64,000 nt of DNA from Jiella sonneratiae (GTDB taxonomy: Bacteria; Pseudomonadota; Alphaproteobacteria; Rhizobiales; Rhizobiaceae): assembly GCF_017353515.1 (NCBI RefSeq), contig NZ_JAFMPY010000014.1, positions 62,001 through 126,000 on the forward strand, given 5' to 3'. Numbering within the stretch: the first letter of the stretch is position 1; each line of letters begins with the position of its first letter. Of this stretch, positions 48,478 through 58,224 are shown piece after piece. Under the pieces are notes generated by a model. It was not told where the DNA came from, searched no databases, and saw nothing but the letters and a program-made list of their open reading frames with translations. The position numbers and the translations under genes were made by a program.

Positions 48478-49329
48478 CTACGCCGCTCCCGCCTCATCGC
48501 CGCGGCGCAGCGGGTTTCGCGAATCCGGCCGCGCGCGCCGTTCCGCGACGATCTCGGCGAGGATCGACAGCGCGATCTCGTCCGGGGTGATCGCCGAAAT
48601 GTCGAGCCCGGCGGGCGAACGGACCCGGTCGAGCTCCGCCGCGGCGACGCCGTTCGCCGCGAGGCGATCGCGCAGCGCCTGGAACTTTCGGCGGCTGCCG
48701 ACGAAGGCGACGTAGGAGGGCTTTGCCGCGAGCGCCGCCGTCAGCGCCGCCTCGTCGCCCTTGCCCTGCGTCGCGACGACGACGTAGCGCCGCGACCCGC
48801 TCGCGCCGTCGAGATCGAAGCCGTCGCGTTTCCGCTCCACCGGCGGCATGCGCTCTTCCGAAAGACCCGGGGCGCAGAGCATCCGGAAAAAGCCGAGCCG
48901 TGCGGAGAGTTCGCACAAGGCGAGCGCCACCGGGCTCTCGCCGCAGACGACGAGTTCCGGCGGCGGGGCGACCGGCTCGACGAAGACGTCCATCGAGCCT
49001 TTGGACGGGCAGCGGCTGCGGGCGAAGCGGATGCCCTGGCTCTCCTCGCCATGCGACCGGCCCTCGGCGTTCAGCAGTTCCTCCGGCCGCAGGCTGACGA
49101 AGCGCGGCGTGCCGTCCGAGAGCGCCGCCTCGGCGGCCCGTGACACGGCGCCGCGGGCGCAGCCGCCACCGATCCAACCCTCGGCGATCGTCCCGTCGCC
49201 GAGGACGAGAGCCTTGGCGCCGGGCTTGGCCGAAGTGGCGTCGACCGTGCGCACGACGGTGGCGATGGCGAAGGGAACGCCGGCGGCCCGCAGCGCCGCA
49301 GCCCGTTCATCGAAGGACGAGATCGTCAT
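48478..49329 (-). CDS. coxF: CoxF/XdhC-family molybdenum-cofactor maturation protein
   Basis: This 283-residue protein has an N-terminal XdhC/CoxI domain (VDATSAKPGAKALVLGDGTIAEGWIGGGCARGAV) and a C-terminal Rossmann-like domain (ELVVCGESPVALALCELSARLGF, YVAFVGSRRKFQALRDRLAANGV). Relatives bind or modify the molybdenum cofactor before insertion into xanthine or CO dehydrogenase. I chose ATG 49329, where the domain begins. As the last gene of coxMSLDEF its position matches Oligotropha. Confidence 0.88.
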   Translation of the reverse strand: MTISSFDERAAALRAAGVPFAIATVVRTVDATSAKPGAKALVLGDGTIAEGWIGGGCARGAVSRAAEAALSDGTPRFVSLRPEELLNAEGRSHGEESQGIRFARSRCPSKGSMDVFVEPVAPPPELVVCGESPVALALCELSARLGFFRMLCAPGLSEERMPPVERKRDGFDLDGASGSRRYVVVATQGKGDEAALTAALAAKPSYVAFVGSRRKFQALRDRLAANGVAAAELDRVRSPAGLDISAITPDEIALSILAEIVAERRARPDSRNPLRRGDEAGAA

Positions 49330-49339
49330 GACCGCCACC

Positions 49340-50527
49340 TCACAGCCGTGAAAATTCCGGTTCCAGCGCGGCGAGAGCGGCAAGCGTGTTCGCCGGCGCG
49401 AAGAGATCGAGGCTCGGCATCGCCGCCGCCATGCCGCGCGCCACCGGCGCGTAGCCGCGCCAGCCGGCGAGCGGGTTGAGCCAGACGATCCGGCAGCCGC
49501 GCCGCTTCAGCCGCCTCAGCGCCGCCGTCATCGCCTCCGGCGGGTCGGTGTCGTAGCCGTCCGACATGACGATCACCACGCTGCGGGCATTGACGAGGCG
49601 GCGGGCATAGCTGCGCGCGAAACGGTCGAGATTGGCGGCGATCTTCGAGCCGCCGCCGAAGCCGTCGGAAATCAGCGTCAGCCGGTTCAGCGCCCGCAGC
49701 GGATCGTCGTCGCGCAGCGCCTCGGTGATCCGCACGAGGCGGGTGTGGAAGAGATAGGCGTCGGCCGTCTTCTCGCCGCGGATCAGCCCGGCGACGAAGG
49801 CGAGGAAGACCCGCGCATAGGCGGTCATCGACCCCGACACGTCGCAGAGGACGGTGAGCCGTACCGAGCGGTCGGGGCGCCTGCGGCGCGGCAGGTGCAG
49901 CGGCTCGCCGCCGGTCGAAAGGCTCCGGCGCACGACGCGGCGAAAGTCGATCGCCTCGCCGGCCCGGGCCGCGCGGCGGCGGCGCGAGCGGCGATCGCGG
50001 ATCGCGGCGGCGAGCCGGCGCGCGAGCCTTTCGGCCGCGGCGACGTCCTCCGGCGCGACCAGTTCGCGCAGGTCCTGCCGCATCAGGTTCTGCACGCGGC
50101 TGGCGATCAGCCGGCCGGTCCCCTCCGCAGCGGTCTCGCCATCCTCGCGCCCGTCGTCCGGACCGTGGGCGCTGCCGGCGCTTTCGCTCCGCAAGCCGTC
50201 CGCCGCCTGCGACGAGCGGGTGTGCTGGCGCTCCTTGGCGGCTTCCTCGCGCACCACCTTCCGGCGGACGCGGCCGTCACTCCGCCAATAGGCGTCGAAG
50301 AGGTCGTCGAACCGCGCCGCCTCGTCGGCAGAGCCCGTGCAGACGGCCTTCAGCGCAAGCCGCGCCTCGCGCGGGTCGGCGGCCGTCACCTCGACGAGGG
50401 CGCGCATCGCCGTCTCGGTCTCGGAAACGCCGAGCCGCAGGCCGTTGTCCCTCAGATGCGCCATGAAGCCGGCGAGGCGGGCGGCGGGCCCGGGATCGCG
50501 GGCGGCAAAGCGGGTGATCCGGCTCAT
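49340..50527 (-). CDS. coxE: CoxE, VWA-domain CO dehydrogenase maturation protein
   Basis: This 395-residue protein has a basic, charged N-terminal half and a C-terminal von Willebrand A domain with a MIDAS-type motif (VLCDVSGSMTAYARVF) and a later VIVMSDGYDTDP. It is expected to work with the AAA+ ATPase CoxD in building the copper-sulfur-molybdenum site. ATG 50527 overlaps the coxD stop by four bases (ATGA), so translation is coupled. Confidence 0.9.
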   Translation of the reverse strand: MSRITRFAARDPGPAARLAGFMAHLRDNGLRLGVSETETAMRALVEVTAADPREARLALKAVCTGSADEAARFDDLFDAYWRSDGRVRRKVVREEAAKERQHTRSSQAADGLRSESAGSAHGPDDGREDGETAAEGTGRLIASRVQNLMRQDLRELVAPEDVAAAERLARRLAAAIRDRRSRRRRAARAGEAIDFRRVVRRSLSTGGEPLHLPRRRRPDRSVRLTVLCDVSGSMTAYARVFLAFVAGLIRGEKTADAYLFHTRLVRITEALRDDDPLRALNRLTLISDGFGGGSKIAANLDRFARSYARRLVNARSVVIVMSDGYDTDPPEAMTAALRRLKRRGCRIVWLNPLAGWRGYAPVARGMAAAMPSLDLFAPANTLAALAALEPEFSRL

Positions 50528-51402
50528 GCCGCCCTGCCCGCCAGCCGCTGCGCCACCTCGCTCGAAACCGCTGCGCGGTCGGCCTCGGTCTTCAGGAGGG
50601 TGACGAGCGTCGCCTGCAGCACCCGCGGATCGGCGGCGAGATCGTTGACGCCGAGGCCGACCAACGCCGCGGCGAAATCCAGCATCTCGGCGATGCCCGG
50701 CGTCTTCTCCAGCTCCTCCTTGCGCAGCGCCTGGACGAAGCCGACGATCTGCCCGGCGAGGGCCGGCTCGACCGCCGGGCATCGCGCCGCGAGGATCCGC
50801 AGTTCGCTCTCGCGGCTCGGAAAGTCGACATGGGCGTAGAGGCAGCGCCGGCGCAGCGCGTCGGAGAGCTCGCGCGTGCCGTTGGAGGTGAGGATGACGC
50901 GGGGAATGCTCGTCGCCGTGATGGTGCCGAGTTCGGGGACGGTGATCTGGAAGTCGGACAGGACCTCGAGGAGATAGGCTTCGAATTCCTCGTCGGCCCG
51001 GTCGATCTCGTCGATCAAAAGTACCGGCGGGGTCTCCTGCCGGATCGCCTGGAGCAGCGGCCGCTGCAGCAGGAACTCTTCGGAGAAGATCCGCCGCTCG
51101 ACGCTGCGGCCGGTCTCGCCGCCTTCGGCCGCGGCGCGGATCGCCAGGAGCTGGCGCTGGTAGTTCCATTCGTAGATGGCATGGGCGGCGTCGAGGCCCT
51201 CGTAGCACTGCAGCCGGATGAGCCGCGTCTTCTCGACGGCGGCGAGGGTCCGGGCGACTTCGGTCTTGCCGACCCCCGCCGCGCCTTCGAGCAGCAGCGG
51301 GCGGGAAAGCTTCAGGGCGATGAACAGCGCCATCGTCAGGTCCGCCGGGGCGATGTAGCCCTCGGCCGCGAGCGCGTCTTTCAACGATTCCCAGTCGGTC
51401 AT
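50524..51402 (-). CDS. coxD: CoxD, MoxR-type AAA+ ATPase
   Basis: This 292-residue ATPase shows Walker A LEGAAGVGKTEV, Walker B VLLIDEIDRADEEFEAYLLEVL and sensor regions ILTSNGTRELSDALRRRCL, all typical of MoxR. In Oligotropha CoxD takes part in sulfur and copper insertion into CoxL. It lies 137 bp downstream of coxL and is coupled to coxE. Confidence 0.92.
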   Translation of the reverse strand: MTDWESLKDALAAEGYIAPADLTMALFIALKLSRPLLLEGAAGVGKTEVARTLAAVEKTRLIRLQCYEGLDAAHAIYEWNYQRQLLAIRAAAEGGETGRSVERRIFSEEFLLQRPLLQAIRQETPPVLLIDEIDRADEEFEAYLLEVLSDFQITVPELGTITATSIPRVILTSNGTRELSDALRRRCLYAHVDFPSRESELRILAARCPAVEPALAGQIVGFVQALRKEELEKTPGIAEMLDFAAALVGLGVNDLAADPRVLQATLVTLLKTEADRAAVSSEVAQRLAGRAA

Positions 51403-51539
51403 GGTCGGGCTGCTTTAGCCGCTCCTGGTGTGAAACGGGCGCCACGGCGAACCTCCACGGTTCGCGACGGCGCGCGTCGCGCTCGGCGCCTGCCCGCCGC
51501 GGCTCTGCCGCGGCGAACCGTCTTCGGCGTCACCGCCCG

Positions 51540-53963
51540 TCACCCATGCAGGCCGAGATCGCGGGCGATCTTCCAGATCCGCCAGTGGTCGTGCGGCATG
51601 TGCGACTGCCTCAGGCCGAAGGGGCGGAAGGCGTCGTGCACGGCGTTGGAAAAGGCCGGCACGCCCCCGACGTTCGGGCTCTCGCCGACGCCCTTGGCCC
51701 CGATCGGATGGTGCGGGCTCGGCGTCTCGGTGAAGTCGGTGGTGTAGTGCGGCGTCTCCCATGCCGTCGGCAGGAAGAAATCCATCAAGGTGCCGGTCTT
51801 GACGTTGCCGATCTCGTCATAGGCGATCTCCTGGCCCATCGCGATCGCCAGCGCCTCGGTCAGGCCGCCATGGACCTGGCCCTCGATCACCATCGGGTTG
51901 ATCCGCGTGCCGCAGTCGTCGAGGGCGTAGAACTGCCGGATCTCGTGGACCCCGGTGTCGACGTCGATCTCCATGACGCAGACATAGGCTCCGAACGGGT
52001 AGGTCATGTTCGGCGGGTCGTAGTAGCTGACCGCCTCGAGGCCCGGCTCGACGCCCGGGATCGCCTGGTTGTAGGAGGCGAAGGCGATCTCCTTCATCGT
52101 CTTGAAGCGCTCGGGCGCGCCCTTGACCACGAAGCGGTCGACGTCCCATTCGAGGTCGCCGTCATGGACTTCGAGGAGATAGGCGGCGATCATCTGGGCC
52201 TTCGCCCGGATCTTGCGGCCGGCCATGGCGGTCGCCGCGCCGGCGACCGGCGTCGAGCGCGAGCCGTAGGTGCCGAGACCGTAGGGCGCCGTGTCGGTGT
52301 CGCCCTCCTCGACGGTGATCGAATCCGCCGGCAGGCCGATCTCCGAGGCAAGGATCTGGGCGAAGGTGGTGGCATGGCCCTGGCCCTGGCTGATCGTGCC
52401 GAGCCGCGCCACGGCCGAGCCGGTCGGATGGATGCGGATTTCGCAACTGTCGAACATGCCCATGCCGAGGATGTCGCAGTTCTTGACCGGCCCGGCGCCG
52501 ACGATCTCGGTGAAGTGGGTGAGCCCGATGCCGATCAGCTTTCGCGTCTCGCCGCGCCTGAACGCCTCGACGCGCTCGGCCTGTTCCTTGCGCAGATCCG
52601 CGTAGCCGACGGCCTTCAGCGCCTTGTCCCAGGCGGTGTGGTAGTCGCCGGAATCGTATTCCCAGCCGAGGGCCGAATGATAGGGGAACTGCTCCTTGCG
52701 GATGAAGTTCTTCGCCCTGAGTTCGGCAGCGTCCATGCCGAGCTCGATCGCCAGCACCTCGATCATCCGCTCGATGAAATAGGCCGCCTCCGTGACCCGG
52801 AACGAGCAGCGATAGGCGACGCCGCCCGGCGCCTTGTTGGTGTAGACGCCGTCGACGCCGACATGGGCGACGGGAATGTCGTAGGAGCCGGTGCAGATGT
52901 GGAAGAAGCCGGCCGGGAACTTGGACGGATCGGCGCAGGCGTCGAAGGCGCCGTGGTCGGCGGTGACGTGGCAGGAAAGGCCGGTGATCCTGCCGTCCTT
53001 CGTCGCCGCGATCTTCCCCTTCATCCAGTAGTCGCGGGCAAAGGCCGTGGCCGTCAGGTTCTCCATCCGGTCCTCGATCCACTTGACCGGCCGGCCGGTG
53101 ACGATCGAGGCGACGATCGAGCAGACATAGCCCGGATAGACGCCGACCTTGTTGCCGAAACCGCCGCCGATATCCGGCGAGATCACCCGGATCTTGTGCT
53201 CCTCGATGCCGGACAGCAGCGAGGCGACGGTGCGCACCACGTGCGGCGCCTGGAAGGTGCCGTGCACCGTCAGCTTGCCGTTGACCGTGTCCATCGAGGC
53301 GACGCAGCCGCAGGTCTCGAGCGGGCACGGATGGGTCCGGTGATAATAGACCATCTCCTCGGCGACGACGTCGGCCGATGCGATCACCTCGTCGGTGGCG
53401 GCCTTGTCGCCGGCCTCCCACAGGAAGATGTGGTTGTGATGCCGGCGATCGCCGTGGGCGCCGGAGGTCCGGCCCTGAAGATCCTCGCGCAGCACCGGCG
53501 CGTCCGGCTGCAGCGCCTTGAACGGATCCGTCACCACGGGGAGTTCCTCGTAGTCGACGACGACGAGATCCACCGCGTCGGCGGCGACGTAGCGGTCGGA
53601 GGCGACGACGAACGCGACCTCCTGGCCCTGGAACAGCACCTTGCCGTCGGCGAGCACCATCTGCTTGTCGCCGGCGAGCGTCGGCATCCAGTGGAGATTC
53701 AGCGGTGCCAGATCCTCCGCCGTCAGCACCGCGACGACGCCCGGCAGCGCCAGGGCGGCGCTCTTGTCCACCGACTTCACCCGGGCGTGGGCGTAAGGGC
53801 TGCGCACGAAGTCGCCGTGCAGCATGCCGGGCAGCTTCAGATCGTCGACGTAATTGCCCTTGCCCTGCGTGAAGCGGACGTCCTCGACGCGCTTGCGCGA
53901 ACAGCCGAGGCCCTTCAGCTTCTCCACCCGCTCCTCGCGGCTGATCGGCGCCATCTCGTTCAT
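51540..53963 (-). CDS. coxL: Form I carbon monoxide dehydrogenase large subunit
   Basis: This 807-residue molybdenum subunit oxidises CO to CO2. The active-site loop reads AYRCSFR with Cys at residue 386, which identifies form I (true CO dehydrogenase; Cys388 in Oligotropha) and not the AYRGAGR of form II. The catalytic Glu region [17 protein letters not shown] and the cofactor segments GGGFGNKVG and [14 protein letters not shown] are intact. ATG 53963 overlaps the coxS stop by four bases. No signal peptide is present; the enzyme attaches to the inner membrane face. Confidence 0.96.
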   Translation of the reverse strand: MNEMAPISREERVEKLKGLGCSRKRVEDVRFTQGKGNYVDDLKLPGMLHGDFVRSPYAHARVKSVDKSAALALPGVVAVLTAEDLAPLNLHWMPTLAGDKQMVLADGKVLFQGQEVAFVVASDRYVAADAVDLVVVDYEELPVVTDPFKALQPDAPVLREDLQGRTSGAHGDRRHHNHIFLWEAGDKAATDEVIASADVVAEEMVYYHRTHPCPLETCGCVASMDTVNGKLTVHGTFQAPHVVRTVASLLSGIEEHKIRVISPDIGGGFGNKVGVYPGYVCSIVASIVTGRPVKWIEDRMENLTATAFARDYWMKGKIAATKDGRITGLSCHVTADHGAFDACADPSKFPAGFFHICTGSYDIPVAHVGVDGVYTNKAPGGVAYRCSFRVTEAAYFIERMIEVLAIELGMDAAELRAKNFIRKEQFPYHSALGWEYDSGDYHTAWDKALKAVGYADLRKEQAERVEAFRRGETRKLIGIGLTHFTEIVGAGPVKNCDILGMGMFDSCEIRIHPTGSAVARLGTISQGQGHATTFAQILASEIGLPADSITVEEGDTDTAPYGLGTYGSRSTPVAGAATAMAGRKIRAKAQMIAAYLLEVHDGDLEWDVDRFVVKGAPERFKTMKEIAFASYNQAIPGVEPGLEAVSYYDPPNMTYPFGAYVCVMEIDVDTGVHEIRQFYALDDCGTRINPMVIEGQVHGGLTEALAIAMGQEIAYDEIGNVKTGTLMDFFLPTAWETPHYTTDFTETPSPHHPIGAKGVGESPNVGGVPAFSNAVHDAFRPFGLRQSHMPHDHWRIWKIARDLGLHG

Positions 53964-54451
53964 TCTGCGGCCTCCCTGACGGCGTTCAACTCGGCGGCGG
54001 CGGCCATGATCGCCTTGACGATGTTCTGATAGCCGGTGCAGCGGCAGAGATTGCCGGCCATGCCGAAGCGCACCTCCTCCTCGCTGGGATTGGGGTTTTC
54101 CTGCAGGAAGCGGTGGGCGCGGGTGATCATGCCGGGCGTGCAGAAGCCGCATTGAAGGCCGTGATGCTCGCGGAAGGCCTGCTGCAGCACGCTGAGCCCG
54201 CCCGGCGCTCCCAGCCCCTCGATGGTGGTGACGTCGGCGCCGTCGGCCTGGGCGGCGAAGACCGTGCAGGACTTCACCGAGCGGCCGTCCATGTCGACGG
54301 TGCAGGCCCCGCAATGCGAGGTGTCGCAGCCGACATGCGGGCCGGTCAGTCCGAGCCTTTCGCGCAGCACGTAAACGAGCAGTTCGCGCGGCTCGACGAG
54401 GAGCTCCGCCGCCTCGCCGTTGACCGTCAGCCTCAGTTGCATCTTCGCCAT
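53960..54451 (-). CDS. coxS: Carbon monoxide dehydrogenase small (iron-sulfur) subunit
   Basis: This 163-residue protein holds two [2Fe-2S] clusters. The plant-ferredoxin-type site uses C42, C47, C50 and C62; the helical site uses C101, C104, C136 and C138. It passes electrons from CoxL to the flavin subunit CoxM. ATG 54451 follows GGGAGGAG. The gene order M-S-L is that of Oligotropha. Confidence 0.96.
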   Translation of the reverse strand: MAKMQLRLTVNGEAAELLVEPRELLVYVLRERLGLTGPHVGCDTSHCGACTVDMDGRSVKSCTVFAAQADGADVTTIEGLGAPGGLSVLQQAFREHHGLQCGFCTPGMITRAHRFLQENPNPSEEEVRFGMAGNLCRCTGYQNIVKAIMAAAAELNAVREAAE

Positions 54452-54561
54452 GGATCTCCTCCCGTGGAGCCGCCGGCCCAAGGCCCTGCGCCGCTCCGAA
54501 TTGTCCGGTCGCGGCCTCCCGCCGGCCCGGCCGTTGCCGATCGCCGCCCGCCTGCGAAAGC

Positions 54562-55416
54562 TCAGGCGCGCGACCAGGCCCGCTCGATGGCGCGGCGGAT
54601 GACCACGCCGGCGGCGTGGCGCTTGAACTCGGCCGGTCCGCGGTTGTCCGCCGTCGGCGCGATGTCGGCGAGCGCGGCCGCCACCGCCCTGCCGACATCC
54701 GCCGGGCCGCAGGCGCTCCCGACCAGCGCGTCGCCGGCGGCCTTCGACCAGACCGGGACGTCGGAAAGGTTGGTCATCGCGACGGAGGCGGCGCTGCAGG
54801 CCGTGCCGTCCTTCCGGATCGTCACCGCGGCGGCGGCCGTCGCATAGTCGCCGATCTTGCGCTTCTGCTTCTCGTAGGCATAGCCGCCGCCCGGCGCCGC
54901 GAAGTCGATGGCAACGAGGATCTCGTCGTCCTCGCGGGCGGTCACATAGGCGGCTTCGTAGAATTCGCGGGCCTTGACCGCGCGGCTGCCATTCGGCCCG
55001 ACGAGGGAGAAACTGGCATCGAGGCACTGCATCAGCGCCGGCATGTCGTTGCCGGGATCGCCGTTGGCGACGTTGCCGCCGATCGTGCCGACGGCGCGCA
55101 CCTGCGGGTCGGCGATCTGCAGCGCCGTCTCGCGCAGGATCGGAGCGGCGCGGGCGAGCGCCGCATCGGCGATCAGTTCCTGCTGGGTCACCATGGCGCC
55201 GATCCGGACCGCCGCACCGTCGATGCGGATGCCCTTCAGGTCGGCGATCGCCCGGAGATCGACGAGATGGCCGATCGTCGCCATGCGCAGCTTCATCATC
55301 GGAACGAGGCTGTGGCCGCCGGCGATGACCCGCGCCTCGTCGCCGAACTCTTGGAGCGTCGCCAGCGCGGCCTGAAGGTCGGTCGGCCGGTGATATTCGA
55401 ATGCCGCCGGAATCAT
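54562..55416 (-). CDS. coxM: Carbon monoxide dehydrogenase medium (FAD) subunit
   Basis: This 284-residue FAD-binding subunit shows the flavin motifs [15 protein letters not shown] and [14 protein letters not shown], and ends with the CO_deh_flav_C domain. It delivers electrons from CO to the quinone pool. ATG 55416 begins the typical [18 protein letters not shown]; a longer frame upstream has no family match. The 110-bp gap to coxS shows no clear signal. Confidence 0.94.
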   Translation of the reverse strand: MIPAAFEYHRPTDLQAALATLQEFGDEARVIAGGHSLVPMMKLRMATIGHLVDLRAIADLKGIRIDGAAVRIGAMVTQQELIADAALARAAPILRETALQIADPQVRAVGTIGGNVANGDPGNDMPALMQCLDASFSLVGPNGSRAVKAREFYEAAYVTAREDDEILVAIDFAAPGGGYAYEKQKRKIGDYATAAAAVTIRKDGTACSAASVAMTNLSDVPVWSKAAGDALVGSACGPADVGRAVAAALADIAPTADNRGPAEFKRHAAGVVIRRAIERAWSRA

Positions 55417-55766
55417 GCTCGCGTCCTCCCTCGCTGCCGCGGTGCCGGGTTCCCCCCGGTCTCGCCGCCTTTCCGGAGTCATTCTAGGAAGGCGCGCCTG
55501 CGTCCGCCGCACCCTCCTAACCAGCGGCGAGCGGCATTTCACGAGATGCGAAATGGCTGCACGAGATGCGAAGCCGGGCGTCTCGGCCATCGCCGGGCCT
55601 TGCGCAGGCGCCCGCCGCCATGGCGTTGACCGTTGTTTTTCAAAACGTTTTCCGGCCGCGGCCATGATGGCCATGACGGCCACGATGCCTGCGTGACCAA
55701 GGCGGCCCGACCTCCTCCGAGACCCCGCGGCTTCGCCCTGACGGCGCGGGGAAGGTCGGGCCTCAT
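55417..55766 (-). promoter_or_regulatory. coxM upstream region with 13-bp direct repeats
   Basis: CACGAGATGCGAA occurs at 55540-55552 and again at 55560-55572, a 20-bp period, 125-156 bp upstream of coxM. LytTR-domain regulators bind direct repeats with a period near two helical turns, and coxC encodes such a domain. AAAACGTTTT at 55642-55651 is a further perfect palindrome. No protein gene is visible here. Confidence 0.5.
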
Positions 55767-55869
55767 ACGAGATCCGCTCTATCAGACCGGGGCTCGTATC
55801 AAGCCCGCGCGGCGAATGAGCGTCTTTGTTTCCGGCATCGCGACGTGATCTGCCGGAAACCGTATCAGA
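55767..55869. repeat. 103-bp palindromic repeat, copy 2
   Basis: This copy differs from 6436-6538 at six of 103 positions without gaps. Its right edge overlaps the coxC stop codon, and it contains the same two hairpins. Outer arms ATACGAG and CTCGTAT also pair in this copy. Confidence 0.8.
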
Positions 55870-57148
55870 GGCCGAGGGCGTGACGGACGGCGGGCAGCCG
55901 GGAGCGGCTGACCGTCACCTTCCCGAGCGACAGGGTCTTTTCGAAGAAGCAGGTGCCGTTGTCCTTGTGCCGTTCGAATCCTGTCACGTGCCCGACATTG
56001 ATCAGGTAGCTGCGATGGGCCCGCACGAAGTTCGGATCGGCCAGCCGGGTCTCGGCCTCGGAGATCGACCAGGGACAGAAGAGCTGCTGGCCGCCGACAT
56101 AGAGGATCGTGTAATGCCCCTCCGCCCGGATCGCGGCGATCGCCGCCCGGTCGACGAAGATCGTCCGCCCGTCCTTTTCGAAGGGAACCGCAACGGCCGG
56201 CCGGGCCTCCGCCGCCGCCGCCGGCTTCGAGGCTGCCTGCTCCGGCTCCTGCTGCGGCAGAAGGTCCAAGGCGATCGGCGCCGACCGGCCGTCGCCGACG
56301 GCCCCCGGAAGCGCGCCGAAGGCCGGCGCCGACACGCCCGCGAGAGCCGGCGCCGGCATCCGGCGCGAGGGGTCGGCGTCCTGCCCGCGATGGCGCCCGT
56401 CGTCTTCCCCTGCGTCTCGTCGAGCAGCGGCCGGATCGCCGTCCTCGGGCAAGAACGTCACCCCGGTGAGGAGGAACGCCCCGCAGATCACGAAGGCCGC
56501 CACGGTGACGATCATCGCCAGCGTCGCATTGTCGAGGAGGGGGCCGTCCGCCGCCCCCGCGGCGGCGTCGGAAAATCCGGTCCCGCCCATCGCGATGAAG
56601 TGCACGGCAAAGACCGAGGAGCCGAGACAGAGCGTGCCGAAGACGATGTTGCGGCGGCTGCGGTCGCTGTAGATCACCCAGAAGGACAGGGCGCCGAGCA
56701 CCACCGAGGCCCCCCATGCGAGAAAAAGGCCGGGCGGCGAATAGACCGGCCGGCAGAGCTGGATGCCGGACATGCCGATATAGTGCATCAAAGCGATGCC
56801 GAGGCCGACCATCGCGCCGGCGCCGAGGATCGTCGCCGGCGTTCGCGCCCTGAAGTGCATGACGAGCAGCGCCGCCCCGACGACGAGGATCGCCACCAGC
56901 GCCGAGACCAGCGTCGTCAGCGCGTCGTAGTAGAAGAGAACCGGCAGTTGCATCCCCAGCATGGCGACGAAATGCATCGACCAGATGCCGCCGCCGAGCG
57001 CGACCGCCGCCATGGTGACGTTCAGCTTGCGCTGCGGGCTGGGCAGCGCGCCGATCCCGTGCGTCAGCGACAGGCCGGTGAAACTCGCCATCAGGGAAAC
57101 CGCCAGCGAGGCGGCCACCAGATACGGGACATGCGTTTGCTCGAGCAC
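55865..57148 (-). CDS. coxC: CoxC-like MHYT-LytTR membrane sensor-regulator
   Basis: This 427-residue protein has an N-terminal MHYT domain of seven helices, with HGIG, MHFVAMLG, MHYIGMSG and MHFIAMGG motifs thought to bind copper and sense CO, O2 or NO. An acidic, Pro/Ala-rich linker (about residues 230-315) follows, then a C-terminal LytTR DNA-binding domain (DGRTIFVDRAAIAAIRAEGHYTILY and NFVRAHRSYLINVGHVTGFERH). CoxC and CoxH of Oligotropha have the same layout. It should regulate the cox operon from the membrane. The stop codon lies inside repeat copy 2. Confidence 0.9.
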   Translation of the reverse strand: MLEQTHVPYLVAASLAVSLMASFTGLSLTHGIGALPSPQRKLNVTMAAVALGGGIWSMHFVAMLGMQLPVLFYYDALTTLVSALVAILVVGAALLVMHFRARTPATILGAGAMVGLGIALMHYIGMSGIQLCRPVYSPPGLFLAWGASVVLGALSFWVIYSDRSRRNIVFGTLCLGSSVFAVHFIAMGGTGFSDAAAGAADGPLLDNATLAMIVTVAAFVICGAFLLTGVTFLPEDGDPAAARRDAGEDDGRHRGQDADPSRRMPAPALAGVSAPAFGALPGAVGDGRSAPIALDLLPQQEPEQAASKPAAAAEARPAVAVPFEKDGRTIFVDRAAIAAIRAEGHYTILYVGGQQLFCPWSISEAETRLADPNFVRAHRSYLINVGHVTGFERHKDNGTCFFEKTLSLGKVTVSRSRLPAVRHALGL

Positions 57149-57398
57149 GGTAAATCACGGCCTCCCGCCGCTGTTCGACCGATGTCTGTTCGAGAGCGGG
57201 ACGCGGCGTGCGCCTCCCGCCTGACGGAAGGCCCACCCCTCCCGTCTCGACTCATTCTAACAGAACAGGGGCGCAGCAGGCCACCGCGTGCGATCGACCG
57301 CCGGAGCGGCTTCGCCTGTCGGAAAACCGCAATGCATTGTGCGCGTCCGGCCGCCGAACTCGGGCCGTCCGGGCGGCGCCGGGCCGGCGGGAACCGGC

Positions 57399-58061
57399 TC
57401 ACACGAGGGTGGCAAGGATGGCGTAGGCGTCGTTGACGTCGCTGGTGATCGCGGCGCGGGCGGCCGTGCCGTCGCCCTTCGACATCGCCTCAAACAGCTT
57501 GGCGTGGTGATCGTTGGAGATCCGGAAGTTGCCGGATTCCCTGAGGAGATGGAAGAACGGGCTGACCTGCAGCCAGAGGCTTTCGATGATCGAGAACATC
57601 GTCGGCGAGCCGGACTGGCGGTAGACGGCGAAGTGAAACGCGTAGTTCGCCTCGACATACATCTTGGCGTCGGCCGCCGCCTCGCTCTCGACGAGCCGGC
57701 GATAGCGCCGGTCCATTTCGGCGATGAAGGCGTCGTCGACGTTGCCGGCCGCCCATTCGGCGGCGATCGGCTCGATCTCGAGACGCACCCGGCGCAGGTC
57801 GTCCAGCCGTTCGCGGGTGAGCTTCGGAACGCCGATCGTGCGGCCCGAGACGACAGTGAGCGCGCCCGCCGCCGTCAGCCGCGTCAGGGCTTCGCGCACC
57901 GGCATCGGGCTGACGCCGAAGGCGCTGGCGAGGCTCGCCACGGTGATCGATTCCCCCGGCGCGATGCCGCCCTGGAGGATCAGGTCGCAGAGCCGCGTGT
58001 AGACGCCCGTCTGAAGCGTTTCGCGCCTGAGCGGCACCACCTTGTCCTCGATTCTCGCCAT
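57399..58061 (-). CDS. GntR-family (FadR-type) transcriptional regulator
   Basis: This regulator has an N-terminal winged helix (VYTRLCDLILQGGIAPGESITVASLASAFGVSPMPVREALTRLTAAGAL) and a C-terminal all-helical FCD effector domain with metal-binding His residues (ANYAFHFAVYRQSG and NDHHAKLFEAM). ATG 58061 opens the conserved part (220 residues); ATG 58103 would add 14 residues. It is divergent from the sugar-type importer at 58225, with a strong palindrome between, and presumably represses it. Confidence 0.9.
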   Translation of the reverse strand: MARIEDKVVPLRRETLQTGVYTRLCDLILQGGIAPGESITVASLASAFGVSPMPVREALTRLTAAGALTVVSGRTIGVPKLTRERLDDLRRVRLEIEPIAAEWAAGNVDDAFIAEMDRRYRRLVESEAAADAKMYVEANYAFHFAVYRQSGSPTMFSIIESLWLQVSPFFHLLRESGNFRISNDHHAKLFEAMSKGDGTAARAAITSDVNDAYAILATLV

Positions 58062-58132
58062 TGCCGATTCGTCACTCCACGGTTGCCTCGCCCCTGTCGT
58101 CATAGCCGGATTCGCCTGCCCGGTGAATGGCT

Positions 58133-58156
58133 ATTGATTTTTGATCAAATATCAAT
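58133..58156. promoter_or_regulatory. Predicted GntR operator
   Basis: A 24-bp palindrome has outer arms ATTGAT and ATCAAT and inner core TTTGATCAAA sharing one centre, with a single mismatched pair. This AT-rich island stands between the regulator and the importer genes, 69 bp before the importer start codon. Confidence 0.65.
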
Positions 58157-58224
58157 GAGACTTCTCCCCGTTCGCTCCGGCGGCGGGAGGGCCGCGGGGC
58201 GACGACGGTTTCGGGAGGATCCAC

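Noticed and set aside
51540-53963. Form II (CO-dehydrogenase-like) classification of the molybdenum subunit
   Set aside because: The active-site loop is AYRCSFR with Cys386. Form II proteins carry AYRGAGR.
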